Notes: generated from the sequence alone by a model not told the origin. A DNA stretch of 64,000 bases from Liopterus haemorrhoidalis (GCA_963971575.1 OZ020611.1:147462419-147526418), one strand, 5' to 3'; shown: positions 44,714 to 55,528, counted from the stretch's first letter. Numbers and translations are program-made.

Positions 44714-45572
44714 ATCATGCTAAAAATAGTCAAAACGTTATGTAGGGACCTCAATTCGTGGAGATCCATCGAAATTTCGAAATGTCAAAATCGGTATGAT
44801 CACAATACCTCCCTTATATATGTTGGCGGTTGGTAAAAAAGGCTCATGTTGATTGGTGTAAAGGAATGCTAAAAAAATTCAACCAAGGCACTACAAAATC
44901 TGTATACAACATCGTTACAGGCGACGCAACTTGAATTTATTCATATGAACCGGAAACTAAGCAACAATCCACTGTTTGGGTCTTCCAAGATGAACGGAAA
45001 CCCACAAAACTTGTTAGTTCTCGAAACACTAAAAAAAAAAATGATCACTTATTTCTTCGGTTGTACTGGACATGTCGCAACCATTCCTTTAGGGGATCAG
45101 AGAACAGTTAATGCTGAATGGTATACAACAATTTGTTTGCCAGAAGTCATTTACAAAATCAGGAAAAACAACCAAAAACGTCGTATCATTCTTCATCATG
45201 ACAATGCAAGCTCCCACCCAGCACGTCAAACAATTGATTATTTGAAGGAGAAAAACATCGAATTAATGTCTCATTGCCCGTATTCACCTGATTTATCACC
45301 TAATCATTTTTTTTATGTCGAATGTCAAATAAAAAATGCATGGACAGCGATTGTCATCACCTCAAGAATCTGTTGAAGCCTTCGAAAACCATGTTTTTGA
45401 GATACTTACTTCAGAGTGGAAAAAATGTTTCGAGAATTGGTTTGTACGCATGCAAAAGTGTATAAATCTTAAAGGCAAATATTTTGAAAAGCAATAAAAA
45501 AGTTTGTTCCAAAAAAAAAAAAATAGTAAAAAAATCTTAGTTTTTGTAAAAACTTAAAAGGTAGCCCTCGTA

Positions 45573-45955
45573 TACAGTCTGTTCAAGTTTGAGGACTGGC
45601 TTTAGAATTCGATAATATGTGTTAACATGAATTGTTATGACGATTGTTGTCGTTTGAATTTAACTCGAATATGGGTTTTATTTATTAACGTAACGCTAAC
45701 GTACAAACTCTATATACAAAGTGATATGCATGATGGTAGAAATGAAATACAGCTGATATTGCCGAATATGAATCAATGAGAACAGTTTCAAAACTAATCC
45801 ACTGTTAGTTGATATCGGCTGATGATCCTTTTGATATGATGAAATGATATCGAATAATGGATATTGACTGCGATTGAATTTTAATTGATGTTGTTATGAC
45901 AATAGAACTGAATCGAAAAAATAAATGGTCCTGGTATGCACAATGTTTTATTCAA
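45573..45955. other. AT-rich DNA, nothing recognised
   Basis: Spacer between the mariner and the LINE tail. Contains several GATAT(C/G) motifs and no reading frame of note. Confidence 0.4.
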
Positions 45956-45974
45956 TGAGATGTCAGATAGTAAA

Positions 45975-46890
45975 TTCCGTAATTACATCCATATATACAC
46001 AGATAGTACAAAAAACCTTTCTTCAGACTCTACAGGCTATGGTATCTACATCCCCTCAATGGATATACGTATCTCGCAGGCTATTTGACATTCGCTCACC
46101 TTAATTCCCACGCTAGATACAAGAAAAGCAGTATTTTACCGATTCACTAGGCGGACTATATTCCATCAACAAAACAGGAATCGCCAACACAGATATAACT
46201 TCTCTGCATATTGAAACTCTCACACACCCGCTGCAATCATCTGGAATTGAAGTTCAGCTAGTATGGATACCAAGCCACTGTGGGATTCATGGCAACGAAG
46301 CAGCTGACCAACTTGCTAAATCTGGAGCGGCTAAACCTGGACCACCCTCAATCAATACAATATACTACCTAGATCTGCTCCCACATGTAAATCAAACTCT
46401 GCACCAAAAATGGCAAGTGGAATGGAACGCAACTGCACAACAGAGAGGAGCACATTTCTACACAATGCAGCCCTACGTCATACGTAAACCATGGTTTCAT
46501 AATATTAATCTTTCCAAAATGACAATTTCTACCTTTAGTCGTATGCGTTTTAATCACTGCCACACATACACATATATTCATAGAATCAGAGTAAACCAAA
46601 CAGATTTATGTACCTGTGGAGAAATTGGGAATATGACCCATATCTTGTTCTGCTGCCCGAATCATACAGCTCAATCTACGAAGCTATACCAAGATCTTTC
46701 TATTCATCTACCACTTCCAATAGACACTAAATTCTGTCTCATCCCAATCCAGTGATCTGCTCAACTATATCCGGATTTCTGAATATTATAGGAATGAAAC
46801 TATAACATAGTAAAACCTACATCTAGAAACGCTATGTGCTGGCGGAATGGTCTACCGACCGAAGCCAACCAAATATAGAAGAAGAAGACA
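45975..46890 (+). mobile_element. Non-LTR retrotransposon tail with RNase H domain
   Basis: Plus-strand broken frames read IYTDSTKNLSSDSTGYGIY (start of RNase H, catalytic D), then LVWIPSHCGIHGNEAADQLA (the WIPSH.GI.GNE.AD signature with the last catalytic residues, about 46260-46320). After this comes a C-terminal part with FNHCHTYTYIHRIRV and LCTCGEIGNMTHILFCCPNH, a C.C....H...CP zinc-binding tail. This is the end of an I- or R1-type element. It is 5' truncated and frame-shifted within RNase H near 46080. The 3' boundary near 46890 (AAGAAGAAGAC) is approximate. Confidence 0.75.
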
Positions 46891-48035
46891 ATAGAAATGT
46901 GTTGTCAAAAATACCTAATTTGCAACTACCAATTTTAATCTCCTTCGCAAATGAAACATCAGCATCCGTTAAAGATCCATGCATGTCTTTGAAAGGGACT
47001 ATAAAGGCTTATTTATAGGGATTTAAAAAAGATATGTTAAGTTTTACGGTGTTATAATTGCCTTAGACCCTTCTTATAACATGAACATCTGGCCAGTTTC
47101 TTAAAAACACAGCTGAGTTCAGAATAACCGAATTAATCTTAGGGTTTATATGAAGTGCCCAGAACTTGAACTTGGACCCTCCCGTCCATCCCGTTACGTA
47201 GTTAATAATACTATTATTAAATATTAATAAACAACTCATAAATAAATTATTACAAATAGTTAATAATACATTTATTAGTGTTAGATCGTAATTAGGCCCT
47301 GAACTAAATTTAATATGTCTACTAGGCGTAGTTTTTAAATGTAAAATTAGGTATCTTTAATTTAAATGATTGATTGATTGATTTAAAAACAAAACATTCT
47401 TTCGCCAGCGGTACCTAATGGTTAAATAAATGATACGAAATGAATTAACTTATCTCATTAAAAATTTATATTTGCGTAGGTTCAACCAGTTAGAAAAGCT
47501 TCTTACGTTGATTGGTACACTTTAAATAAAGTAGTGTTAAAAAAATGAAGTCCCTTGCTTTTCGTGTTAGTTATTTACACTTCCTTTTTGGTTAAATTTA
47601 GTGTAAAGTTTACACTTACATACTGGGTAAACTATACCGTTAGAAAATGAATAGTGTTAAGGTAGTGTTAATTTTAACACTGAAAAAGTAATATTTCATA
47701 AAAATATCACAATTTGAATAAATAGAGATTTACACGGCGATTTGGTTAAAAATAGCGAACATTTTACTTTTTTTAAATGAAAATTTTAATACTAAAATTT
47801 TAACTAAGAATGGTCTTTTACACTTACGAATTTTCTGCTGTGTGGACACCTTTCAAGACAGTTACTTGCTTGGATAATTGTACTATAATTATATTTACAA
47901 TTTGAAGGTAGCGATATACACATAAAATTTAAACACATTGACCTACATTTTATTGGAACTTACAACATACCTACTCGTAATTAGGTAATTAGATTAAAGA
48001 TTGATTAGGTAAAGATTAATTTGAACAGGATTACT
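46891..48035. other. AT-rich DNA, no gene recognised
   Basis: Between 47510 and 47850 the words AGTGTTA, TTAACACT and TTACACTT recur in both orientations. This may be an old inverted-repeat element, but termini could not be set. Confidence 0.35.
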
Positions 48036-48039
48036 TATC

Positions 48040-48340
48040 TGAAAGGTTCTTTATAAACAATGTTTTTGGTTTTATTATTAGGCGCTAGCATGTAAAACCT
48101 GTTCCTATAACTGACATGCGAACACGCTACAGAGAATTGCCCATGGGAGAAGCATGGACTCCGCAAAACAACGCCGAATATCTTCAGGATTTGACCCTGT
48201 GACTGGATTAGTTTATGAATCGTGTACTAATCTTGCCGCTGCCGAAACGTACGTTGTAGCTGATAATTTCAAGAAAATGCGCTAAATATTAACGGAAAAC
48301 ATGAATTTCATTTTACCCGCGCGCACCAGAAGATGAAGGT
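48040..48340. repeat. Dispersed repeat, shared with 63216-63640
   Basis: Blocks AACAGGATTACTTATCT, TTAGGCGCTAGCA, ACGCTACAGAGAATTGCC, AGAAGCATGGACT and CCCGCGCGCACCA occur here and, with changes, in the same order at 63340-63640. Both copies begin with CTACATTTT...GGAACT and CTACTCGTAATTAGGT. Reading frames are broken in both. Class unknown. Confidence 0.6.
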
Positions 48341-49151
48341 GAAATTATTAAAATAATATTTCTATAAATATTGTTGTTCTTGAACAACTGGTGGGTACAC
48401 GTGACTCCAACCCCCCTAGTCGGTACGTCACAGCACATTTTAATAAAAGGGCGCAGTTTGACTGGTTTTGCCCCGGGCGCCAAAGGTGCTAGCGTCGGCT
48501 CTGATTTGACATGAAAGTTTTTAACAAATTTCTTAGAAAGACTTTTTTGTCCGTTCACTAATTATTACATTAATCATTAACCTAACATGTTTTTTAACAT
48601 TTCTTTGGTTAGTTGGAACTTAAATAGAATTACAGATCACTGATTAAAATAATTAAAATTAGTAAGTAGTAGTAAATAATTAAGAACTATAACATTTAAT
48701 ATGTATTGTGTTAAGGATGTATTTCTTGAACAAGAAAACATATTTCCTTTTGTCAGTCCGGCGAAGTGTAAAACAAATTTAATAGCAGAATCTCTGACGC
48801 TCGCACAACTTAATTTTACTTACAATAATGCTACAAGTTATTAGATATATATTATAAATAAACCCTATTTAACAAGACAAGAAAGGACAGGAAGCAGAAA
48901 TATTTACTCTCATATGTGATTGTTTGGAAAATTAAAGTTGTTAATTGCATATTTAACAAAAATGATAAATGATCTCCACAGAACAATTTAGCAGAAATAA
49001 AATAATGTACACGTTTTTTTGTTAATAAACATTCTGTTTAAATGCAATTGTTATTCAGTATTGTGTTTTAAATGCACTTTTATATTGTACAATGATGTTT
49101 GTGGACTGTATACAAACAATAACTATTTTTTATTTTTTATAATAATTATAT
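48341..49151. other. AT-rich DNA, no gene recognised
   Basis: A slightly GC-rich patch at 48440-48510 (TTTTGCCCCGGGCGCCAAAG) may be a terminal fragment of an element. No pair was found. Confidence 0.35.
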
Positions 49152-49758
49152 TGTCACGGGGTGGATTCAAGAACGGACATCTTTTCTACAAAATTTATTA
49201 TATTATAATAATTTTACAATACAATACAATTAATTGTCAGAATGGCTGCTGGTGTTGACTGTTAGTAGCTGATGTCAGTCCCGTTCTTGCCCCGGCTTCT
49301 CCAGGATCGGTCGAACTACACCATGTATCCGCACGAGGCGGACACGTGGAGAAGCCCTGTTGGTGACTTGACAGCTGGGCTGGTCCTCGGGTAGCGTGCT
49401 CACAAAAAATGGTCGAATGAATAACTGACTCAATGAATCACCAACAGCCTGACGACTCTATTCCCTAAGACCATTTTATAACTGTTAACCAGGACACTAT
49501 GACGTCAAGTCCTACCTCAATTGTTTTGGAAACATTATTCATTTGTGTAATTGTTGGCAGAAATTAAAGACCATAGTCGGCACAATTGAATAATCTTTAT
49601 CAACACATCAGAAAGTAGTTCAAAACTTACGTTCAGAAACACGCAACACTTTGCACATTCTTTAATTCCCAAAACCGCAAGTCAGCAACCGCGACCTACA
49701 CGGCCTAAAGGCCGCTCAAGGAATTGGGACATTAGCCAATTATATCATAATTGTGACA
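49152..49758 (-). repeat. LTR of an LTR retrotransposon, minus orientation
   Basis: 607 bases. On the minus strand it starts TGTCACAATTATGATATAAT and ends CACCCCGTGACA, giving the TG...CA ends of an LTR. Directly before it on the minus strand is a polypurine tract (CTTGGGGGGGAGGGAGTAA, complement of 49760-49778). This marks it as the 3' LTR of an element read on the minus strand. There is no short direct repeat on both sides, consistent with one end of a larger element instead of a solo LTR. Confidence 0.65.
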
Positions 49759-50690
49759 TTACTCCCTCCCCCCCAAGCATGACGCCCCAACATGCTAAAG
49801 TACGAAATTCAATTTTTTAACAGAAATCGTAAATGGTGTTTAAGAACCGTCGGACGTCTCCACAGGAATCCAGTGGTTGCTATGATTTTGCCCAAAAATT
49901 TTGAAAAAAGAATTTTTATTTATTTTTTGTGTGTTTTTTGACAGAAAAAATGGAGCGTAAATGTGCAAATGTGCTAAGTGCTTGCCCCCTCGAGTCTAAG
50001 TCTTGAATCCAATAATCCTGGAACCAAATACCCAACATTAATAAATATCAATATACGAGAAAAATTAATTTAATGTTTAATACTTGAATTTTAATAAATG
50101 ATAGATTTGTCAATTAAAAATAAATAAATAAATAAATAAAAATAAAAAATATGAGTTTAGCATAATAAATTTTTGTTATACTAAACCAAATTTTGTTACC
50201 CGAAATGTTGGTTAAATGGTCGTTACCAACACGTTGGCGTCTGGGTGGCTACTTGCTCCGCGAGCGCTATCCTGCCTAGCGCTTCGTGCTCTTTCCTTGT
50301 TGGTGGGGATCCTCTGCTGCTAGGCATCCGTCACGAGTTGCCCTCTCACTATAGGGCTTTTCATAGCTGTAACAGCATCAATACGCCGGCGGTGTCAGCG
50401 ACGGAGCCTCAGGCCGTTTGCAGGGGTGCTTTTAACATGGTCTTGGGGAAACCATGGCAGTCTACGGCGGAGCTGACACCGGGATGGTAACCAGAGCCAT
50501 CGGGACTTTTGTGTTCCTAGTCCCGATCCGGGCCGCCCATCTCTGTCAGACGCACGGGAACTTCGATGCCGTCTGGCAGGATTAATATTGCCTCACTTCC
50601 TTCTTGCGCGTCTAATACGTCTATTCGTATCCTTTCACCTTCCACTTCTTCTGTTGATCCGGGTCACAATTATGATATAATTGTGACAAT
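49759..50690 (-). mobile_element. Internal remnant of the LTR element, with gag-like fragment
   Basis: Minus strand from the LTR side outward: polypurine tract, AT-rich DNA with an (AAAT)n tract at 50116-50150, then a GC-rich block (50205-50660). On the minus strand the frame about 50658-50524 reads STEEVEGERIRIDVLDAQEG then SEAILILPDGIEVPVRLTEM, stop. It starts next to the perfect inverted motif GTCACAATTAT-GAT-ATAATTGTGAC (50666-50690), whose half resembles the LTR start. An internally deleted element whose 5' LTR is lost is the simplest reading, but the protein is not one I can name. Confidence 0.4.
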
Positions 50691-50721
50691 ATGACAACAT
50701 GACTCTTGTCTTGGTAGGGTA

Positions 50722-50910
50722 CAGGCCCCGCAGGACCTTTTTTTTTTGTCCTCACTTGAATCTGAACAGGAGGCCCCGCGCGTGGAGATGAGATTTTTTT
50801 TTTTTTTTGTCATCACTTGAATCTCAACAACTGTCTCCGGCGCTTGGAGATGAGGACCTTTTTTATTGCTCTTCTCGCACATGGCCCCGCAAATACTAAT
50901 ACCGGCTCTG
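50722..50910. mobile_element. hAT-type MITE, 189 bp
   Basis: The left end is CAGGCCCCGCAGGACC and the reversed right end is CAGAGCCGGTATTAG. The perfect octamer gtagggta flanks it (50714-50721 and 50911-50918). Internally it repeats blocks of GGACC/TTTTTTTTT/GTCNTCACTTGAATCT two to three times. It shares AGGCCCCGC and CCGGCTC with the MITE at 26234-26380. Confidence 0.82.
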
Positions 50911-50918
50911 GTAGGGTA

Positions 50919-51080
50919 AAACACTTTCAACAGTCTTTTACTTTCTAATAAACAAATTTTAGCGAGGGTACGTTTAATTGCACTGTTTGGAGTTTTATCT
51001 GGGTCCAAATTAGCTTGTCTATCCTGTAATGTAACAAGCCATGTATCATTTTTGTTTAGTTTCGACGGGATCACCTTTAC
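50919..51080 (-). CDS. Unidentified exon-like open frame next to the MITE
   Basis: On the minus strand about 55 codons remain open: VIPSKLNKNDTWLVTLQDRQ, then NLDPDKTPNSAIKRTLAKIC and ESKRLLKVFYPTR, running into the MITE at 50910. The composition looks protein-like (charged, few rare residues), but I recognise no family and a stop lies just upstream. It may be a host exon fragment or part of an old element. Confidence 0.25.
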
Positions 51081-51472
51081 AAGTCAAACGCTTCGCGAAA
51101 CGTTTGACCTGATCCGCTCTATGTCGGTTTTTGTAGCGTACACAAAGGAGTTTACCTAATTTTGCTTTCGAGGTAATTTTAATATTCGCAAGCATGGATA
51201 TTTGACACAAAGTTTACATAACCTAGAGTAAATAGTAAATGTTAGTTAATACATTTTTTGTTAATTATTTTTTGATATGTTTCGCCAGCAGTTTAGCTTC
51301 TTCAAGTTTTTTTGTGTGTTGTATTTATTATACGTCTAAAGTTTTAAGAAGTATTTAATAAAACTACAATGTAAAGTTTATCCTAACCTAACATGTCTTA
51401 ACCCAGTAATTCCGGACTATTTTCTCTACGAAACTTTGCATAAAATGAGTTACACTGTGTATTTAGAACACC
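51081..51472. other. AT-rich DNA, nothing recognised
   Basis: Holds an inverted motif AAACGCTTCGCGAAACGTTT (51088-51107). No other structure. Confidence 0.4.
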
Positions 51473-51480
51473 CTCTAACT

Positions 51481-52230
51481 CAGTGGTTTTTAACCGGGGA
51501 TGCGAGAGAGCGTTTCTAAGGGTGCGAGAGAAATTTCTAAATTTTTAATGAAAATTACCGCCTAACCGCTTATGAGAAACATGTCATGTTGTCTTCTCAC
51601 CCCACTCCTAAAATTACACCTCTACAAAATGAGTGAATCATTTGATGGATACTTTTCCACGGGATATATAGGCAAAATTAATAGATGGATACTCAATCCA
51701 TTTTTGTTTGACCTAAATTCAATGGACGACAACGTTTTATTAAAAGAGGATCTTATTGCAATACGAGCTAATGCACGTATTGAAATTGAAACTTAGAACA
51801 GTTCTGGTGTACGCAGTTAGAACTTTATCCAGAATTGGCAAAAGCAGCATTAGAGACACTTTTACAATTTGCCACCACTTACCTTTGTGAAATGAGTTTT
51901 TCATCACTTTTGCACATCAAAACAAAAGCCAGAAATCGTTTAAATGCATTTGATGTCTTATGCGTGTCTCCTTCAAAAAAAGAGCCTCATTTTAAAAGGT
52001 TAATGATGAACAAACAACAACAACGTAGCTATTAAAAATATAGATATTGTTTTATATGTAATAACATAGTATGTATTGAAAATGTATTAATTTGTTTGTG
52101 CAATAAAAAAATTATCTTGCAATAAATGTATTTTCCTAAATAAAAATAGTAACACATTTTTCAAGGAGGTTCGAGAGCTTATTTTCAGATACAAGGGGGT
52201 GCAGACTTTTAAAAAGGTTAAGAACCACTG
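51481..52230. mobile_element. hAT element, 750 bp, internally deleted
   Basis: The left end is CAGTGGTTTTTAACCGGGG and the reversed right end is CAGTGGTTCTTAACCTTTTT. The perfect octamer ctctaact flanks it (51473-51480 and 52231-52238). It keeps only the C-terminal part of the transposase on the plus strand. Identical flanks suggest a fairly recent insertion compared with the decayed LINEs around it. Confidence 0.9.
51629..52035 (+). pseudogene. hAT transposase C-terminal dimerisation region
   Basis: Frame one (51629-51796) reads MSESFDGYFSTGYIGKINRW then ILNPFLFDLNSMDDN. After a one-base shift near 51795 the frame continues FWCTQLELYPELAKAALETL, then LLQFATTYLCEMSFSSLLHI and KTKARNRLNAFDVLCV. 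The FW......YP.L...A...L..F.TTYLCE..FS.L..IK...RNRL pattern is the C-terminal dimerisation domain of ZBED5/SCAND3-like hAT transposases. The catalytic and BED regions are absent. Confidence 0.85.
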
Positions 52231-52238
52231 CTCTAACT

Positions 52239-52920
52239 GAAATTTAAATTTTTTGCTTATGTTCCTAACATGATTCACTATCGGACAGTTCACAGGAATG
52301 TTTACAGGAAGTTTGCAATACGTTCGCGATACATTACAGGATCGGCTTGCTAAACTAGACCCAGCTTAACCTACACCACTCGTAATTTGTCGCTGCCATG
52401 ATATAGCTTTAGAATGCGTCCCAGTTTCCAAGCAAGTTGTTCTCTACTATGATTACCAAGTTACATTCTTTTGGTTCAGGATGCTTATTCCTCTATTGAT
52501 ATCGTAACTGCAATAGATGTGCGTATTCTTTTGAATTTTTTTTTTCCTTGGCATTAATTGGGCCAGTATAAATATTACCACATTTTGAAAATGGTGGAGA
52601 CGCTGGATTAACGTGATCATGGAGAAAATCTCCCATGTAAAAATCTGACTTCTTTGGACTGACTGAAACATTTTATACATGATCTAAAAAATTGGTTTGC
52701 TAAATTTTTGCCATTTATGGACCACTCATTTTGTCTTATATTTTAAGTAATTAGTAATGATTATGGGCCGCAATGTAATCCGATAACATATTCGTGTGTT
52801 GCTATAAGCTTTATTGTCCATCATATGCCGGTAAGAAAATTTGACACCGATTGTTAAATTTTAAGACTGCGTTTTTGAGTCTTCTGCCAGCTCGTAGTAA
52901 TTCAGTTTTATCTATGAACG
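52239..52920. other. AT-rich DNA, no gene recognised
   Basis: Short frames only. No termini or repeats noted. Confidence 0.4.
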
Positions 52921-52926
52921 GACTAA

Positions 52927-53507
52927 TACCCTTTTCACACTAGAACTTTAAGATGAGTGAACTTAAAGTTCACCGATGTTTAACATCGGTTTGCTTTCAC
53001 ACTTGATGTTTAAATCTCCAGTGCTGTCATCTGCTACAGTAATTTTGTTCTTAGGTCAGGAAATTACTAGTTTTGAATTGTCTGCGCAGACGCTCATTTT
53101 GAATTATTATAAACAAATATGGATATTTCACTCCATTCTACAATAAAGAATATATTACACCTGTATTAACATATAAGTCGATACATTTTATCTCAATTAT
53201 TGTAGCTCTGTATTGTATTAAATAATTATTAAAATAAATAATTGTATTATAACAATAAGTATAAACTTCTTATACCGTCGATATAATACAGTATTCTTGT
53301 TTATGATAATATAAAATGTTGGCAGCACAAATTCAAACCGTATTTTTTTATAATAGAAATTATGTTGGCAATGCGGACTACGTTTAACACGCATATCTAC
53401 GTACTAAAGCTTGCTTGATTGAAACCGAGGCCATACGCTTTCACACCAACAATTTAACTCAACTTCACTTTAACATACGAACTTAAACATCTGGTGTGAA
53501 AAGGGTA
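52927..53507. mobile_element. Harbinger-like TIR element, 581 bp
   Basis: The left end is TACCCTTTTCACACTAGA and the reversed right end is TACCCTTTTCACACCAGA, followed by similar GTTTAAG blocks. TAA flanks both sides (52924-52926 and 53508-53510). Subterminal CTTTCACAC motifs recur inside at both ends. The interior is AT-rich and non-coding. The 3-bp TAA duplication suggests PIF/Harbinger, though a TA duplication with a longer TIR cannot be ruled out. Confidence 0.7.
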
Positions 53508-53713
53508 TAAGAGATATAGTCTAGTGCCTACGTCGAAAAATACCGCACTTTACTTGGTAATAATGGAAAGCCATTTGTCACCCGTATTCTTCAACAATTT
53601 TACAAAATTAAATCAGTTTGACCCGCAGCACCTATTTGTGAACTACGGCAGATTCAAGATGTCTAAACATAAAACGAGAACTAATTTTTACGATAGAGCA
53701 AAATAGCTAAATA

Positions 53714-54209
53714 CATATTTGTAGAATGGACCTTTAGCTCCAATTTATCGCGTCAAATATCCATCACTTGATTTACAAGATACAGTCCATCAAGGGTCTA
53801 AGGAATTTTGTATGTATTTTGTTGCTTTCTATTAATTTAATGTCGTAGATTACAAATTATATGTTTTTAAAATAGTTTTAAGTTATTATTCAGGTTTTGC
53901 CCGAAATAAAATACAAAAGCTGACATATTCGGTTGGAACGGCTGTTAATTATGACATTGGGGAATTACGAAATTGGGGGAAAATCTGTCACTATCGAAAG
54001 TTTTCGCAATTTGTCATAACATTGATAATTCATAATTTACAACATTAAATTAATAGAAAAATACCAATTTCATACAATATTCATCAGACATGTCGGAAAT
54101 GACATTTTTGGGTCACAGAATGAATTATGGATGATATTTTGTAAGACAAGTGACGGATATTTGCGTACGATGAGACAAATTGTATCTAACGATCCATTCT
54201 ACAAATATG
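53714..54209. mobile_element. Long-TIR element with TA duplication, 496 bp
   Basis: The arms are about 160 bases. The left starts CATATTTGTAGAATGGACC and includes AAATATCCATCACTTG and TCTATTAATTTAATGTCGTA. The right arm in reverse has CATATTTGTAGAATGGATCG, AAATATCCGTCACTTG and TCTATTAATTTAATGTTGTA. TA flanks both ends (53712-53713 and 54210-54211). This is a MITE mobilised by a Tc1/mariner-type transposase by its target site, though it shares no end sequence with the mariners here. Confidence 0.8.
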
Positions 54210-54211
54210 TA

Positions 54212-54995
54212 TGAGTTATTTAGTTATTTTGCATGGTAAAAATTAGTTATCGTTATCGTACTTGGTGAGTTATTTTCGCCGCCATCTTGAATCTACGGTT
54301 CAAAATGATTTAATTTTCATAAAGTATACGTGTCTACTATCAGTTTTTGTAAACAAAATATTCCAGTAGATTCATTAACAAAAACTATTGTGATAGTGAG
54401 AACTATTAGTATGAGTAATATTCAAAAATAATAAGAAAAGTGCTTGATTCATGAAACGGAATATTTCTTCTTTATCAACTCATACACGGTACATGTTATT
54501 GTTATCGGTAATTACCGATTACGGCCGTTTTGAGATAGAGAAAATTGTACATTCACTTGTTTGTTACTATAATTATTGCCGATATAAATTCACGTAATGA
54601 TACATAAATGGTAACAATTAAATTCAACAGTGACTCTTATAATTGCTTTCATTATGCATTATTTTCGCATACATTTATTTTTGATATATTGTTCCATGGA
54701 AAACAAATTCAAGGATATTTTTGCAATTCTTATTTTAACCTACTTAAACATTTTACAAAAAAACAGATGAAAATATAGTTAATATAGCCTTGACGATATA
54801 CATAGGGCTAGCAGTCAAGTCATGAAAAAACTAAATATTACATTGTCAATTGACATGAAAAGGTACTCAAAAATATATTTGGTTCAACAAGAAATCAAAT
54901 ACAGAATAAAACCTGCTAATTCACATTACTTCGCCTGCGACCGTATCTAAATAAGAAAAAAGTTGAATAAGAACAAAATAAAACTTTAGGATTCC
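54212..54995. other. AT-rich DNA, no gene recognised
   Basis: Several GTTATCG/CGATAAC-like words near 54250 and 54500. No element was defined. Confidence 0.35.
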
Positions 54996-54998
54996 TAA

Positions 54999-55361
54999 AG
55001 GCCTTGTCACACTAGAGTTATTATTCAAGTCTAAACTTGGAAAATTAAAGTCTTTGCATTAGAATCGAAGTCTAGTGTGTGTGATAGCATGAGAAAAAAC
55101 CTAGGTCTTTAAGTCTGAGCAAATACAGCGAGATATATTTCCCCTATCTCTAGAAGACAGACGAAATCCAAGTCGTCAAATGCGCGTGCGCGGTCTCGCC
55201 CTCTCAGTCAGATCAAGTGAGCTGGGTCTATTGTTAACGTTATGTACGCCGACGCAAGTTACTTTTCCCTGTTTCGCGTATGATAGCTAAAGACGTGAAG
55301 ACTTGAATCCTCGCAAAAGACTTAAATAAAACTTGGATAGAATTCTAGTGTGATACGCTCT
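54999..55361. mobile_element. TIR element with CACACTAG ends (Harbinger-like)
   Basis: The left end is near AGGCCTTGTCACACTAGAG and the reversed right end near GAGCGTATCACACTAGAA. Inside, CTAGTGTGTGTGATAG (55072 on) repeats the motif. The core CACACTAGA also appears at the ends of element 52927-53507. Exact termini and target duplication could not be fixed. No coding sequence. Confidence 0.45.
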
Positions 55362-55528
55362 TCACACTCTTGTAAGGTTCCCAAATACGGACCTCAAATA
55401 AACAAGGCCGACAACACCTTACAGTCTTCGAATATTAAATACTATAGCGAAACTTTGGTTCCAACCAAATCAGTGGTAAATGGAAAAACTATACACATAA
55501 TATGATGGTCGAGCACAGAACTCGAAGC

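Larger units (their letters stand above)
43468..44833 (+). repeat. GTGGCC/CAGACA dispersed repeat cluster inserted in mariner
   Basis: Three starts of the motif family are present: CTGCTGTGGCCACCACATG at 43469, CAGCTGTGGCCACCACAGG at 43715, and a third unit lacking the start. Two complete 3' halves follow: microsatellite, CATCATGCTAAAAATAGTC, GACCTCAATTCGTGGAGATC, and the end TTGGCGGTCGGTAAAA (44340-44355) or TTGGCGGTTGGTAAAA (44823-44838). The insertion is bracketed by TAAAAAA (43461-43467 and 44834-44840). The halves look like a tandem duplication of about 485 bases. No coding capacity. Confidence 0.75.
42967..45570 (+). mobile_element. Mariner (family A) with both termini, split by a dispersed repeat
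   Basis: The left end CGAGGGTTACCTTTTATG and reversed right end CGAGGGCTACCTTTTAAG are flanked by TA on both sides (42965-42966 and 45571-45572). The N-terminal part spans about 43141-43467, with HTH codons and many stops. The transposase resumes at 44841 (GGCTCATGTTGATTGG) and continues to MQKCINLKGKYFEKQ near 45490. Catalytic blocks GDAT (D motif altered from GDET), ILHHDNASSHPARQTID and HCPYSPDLSPNHF are visible. Without the insert it would be about 1.24 kb, a normal mariner length. It is inactive owing to shifts and stops. Confidence 0.85.

Noticed and set aside
47510..47850. A TIR element built on AGTGTTA/TTAACACT words
   Set aside because: The words recur in both orientations, but no pair of ends with a target duplication could be set.
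49152..49758. A solo LTR
   Set aside because: There is no short target duplication on both sides, and a polypurine tract adjoins one end, so it is better read as the 3' LTR of a damaged element.
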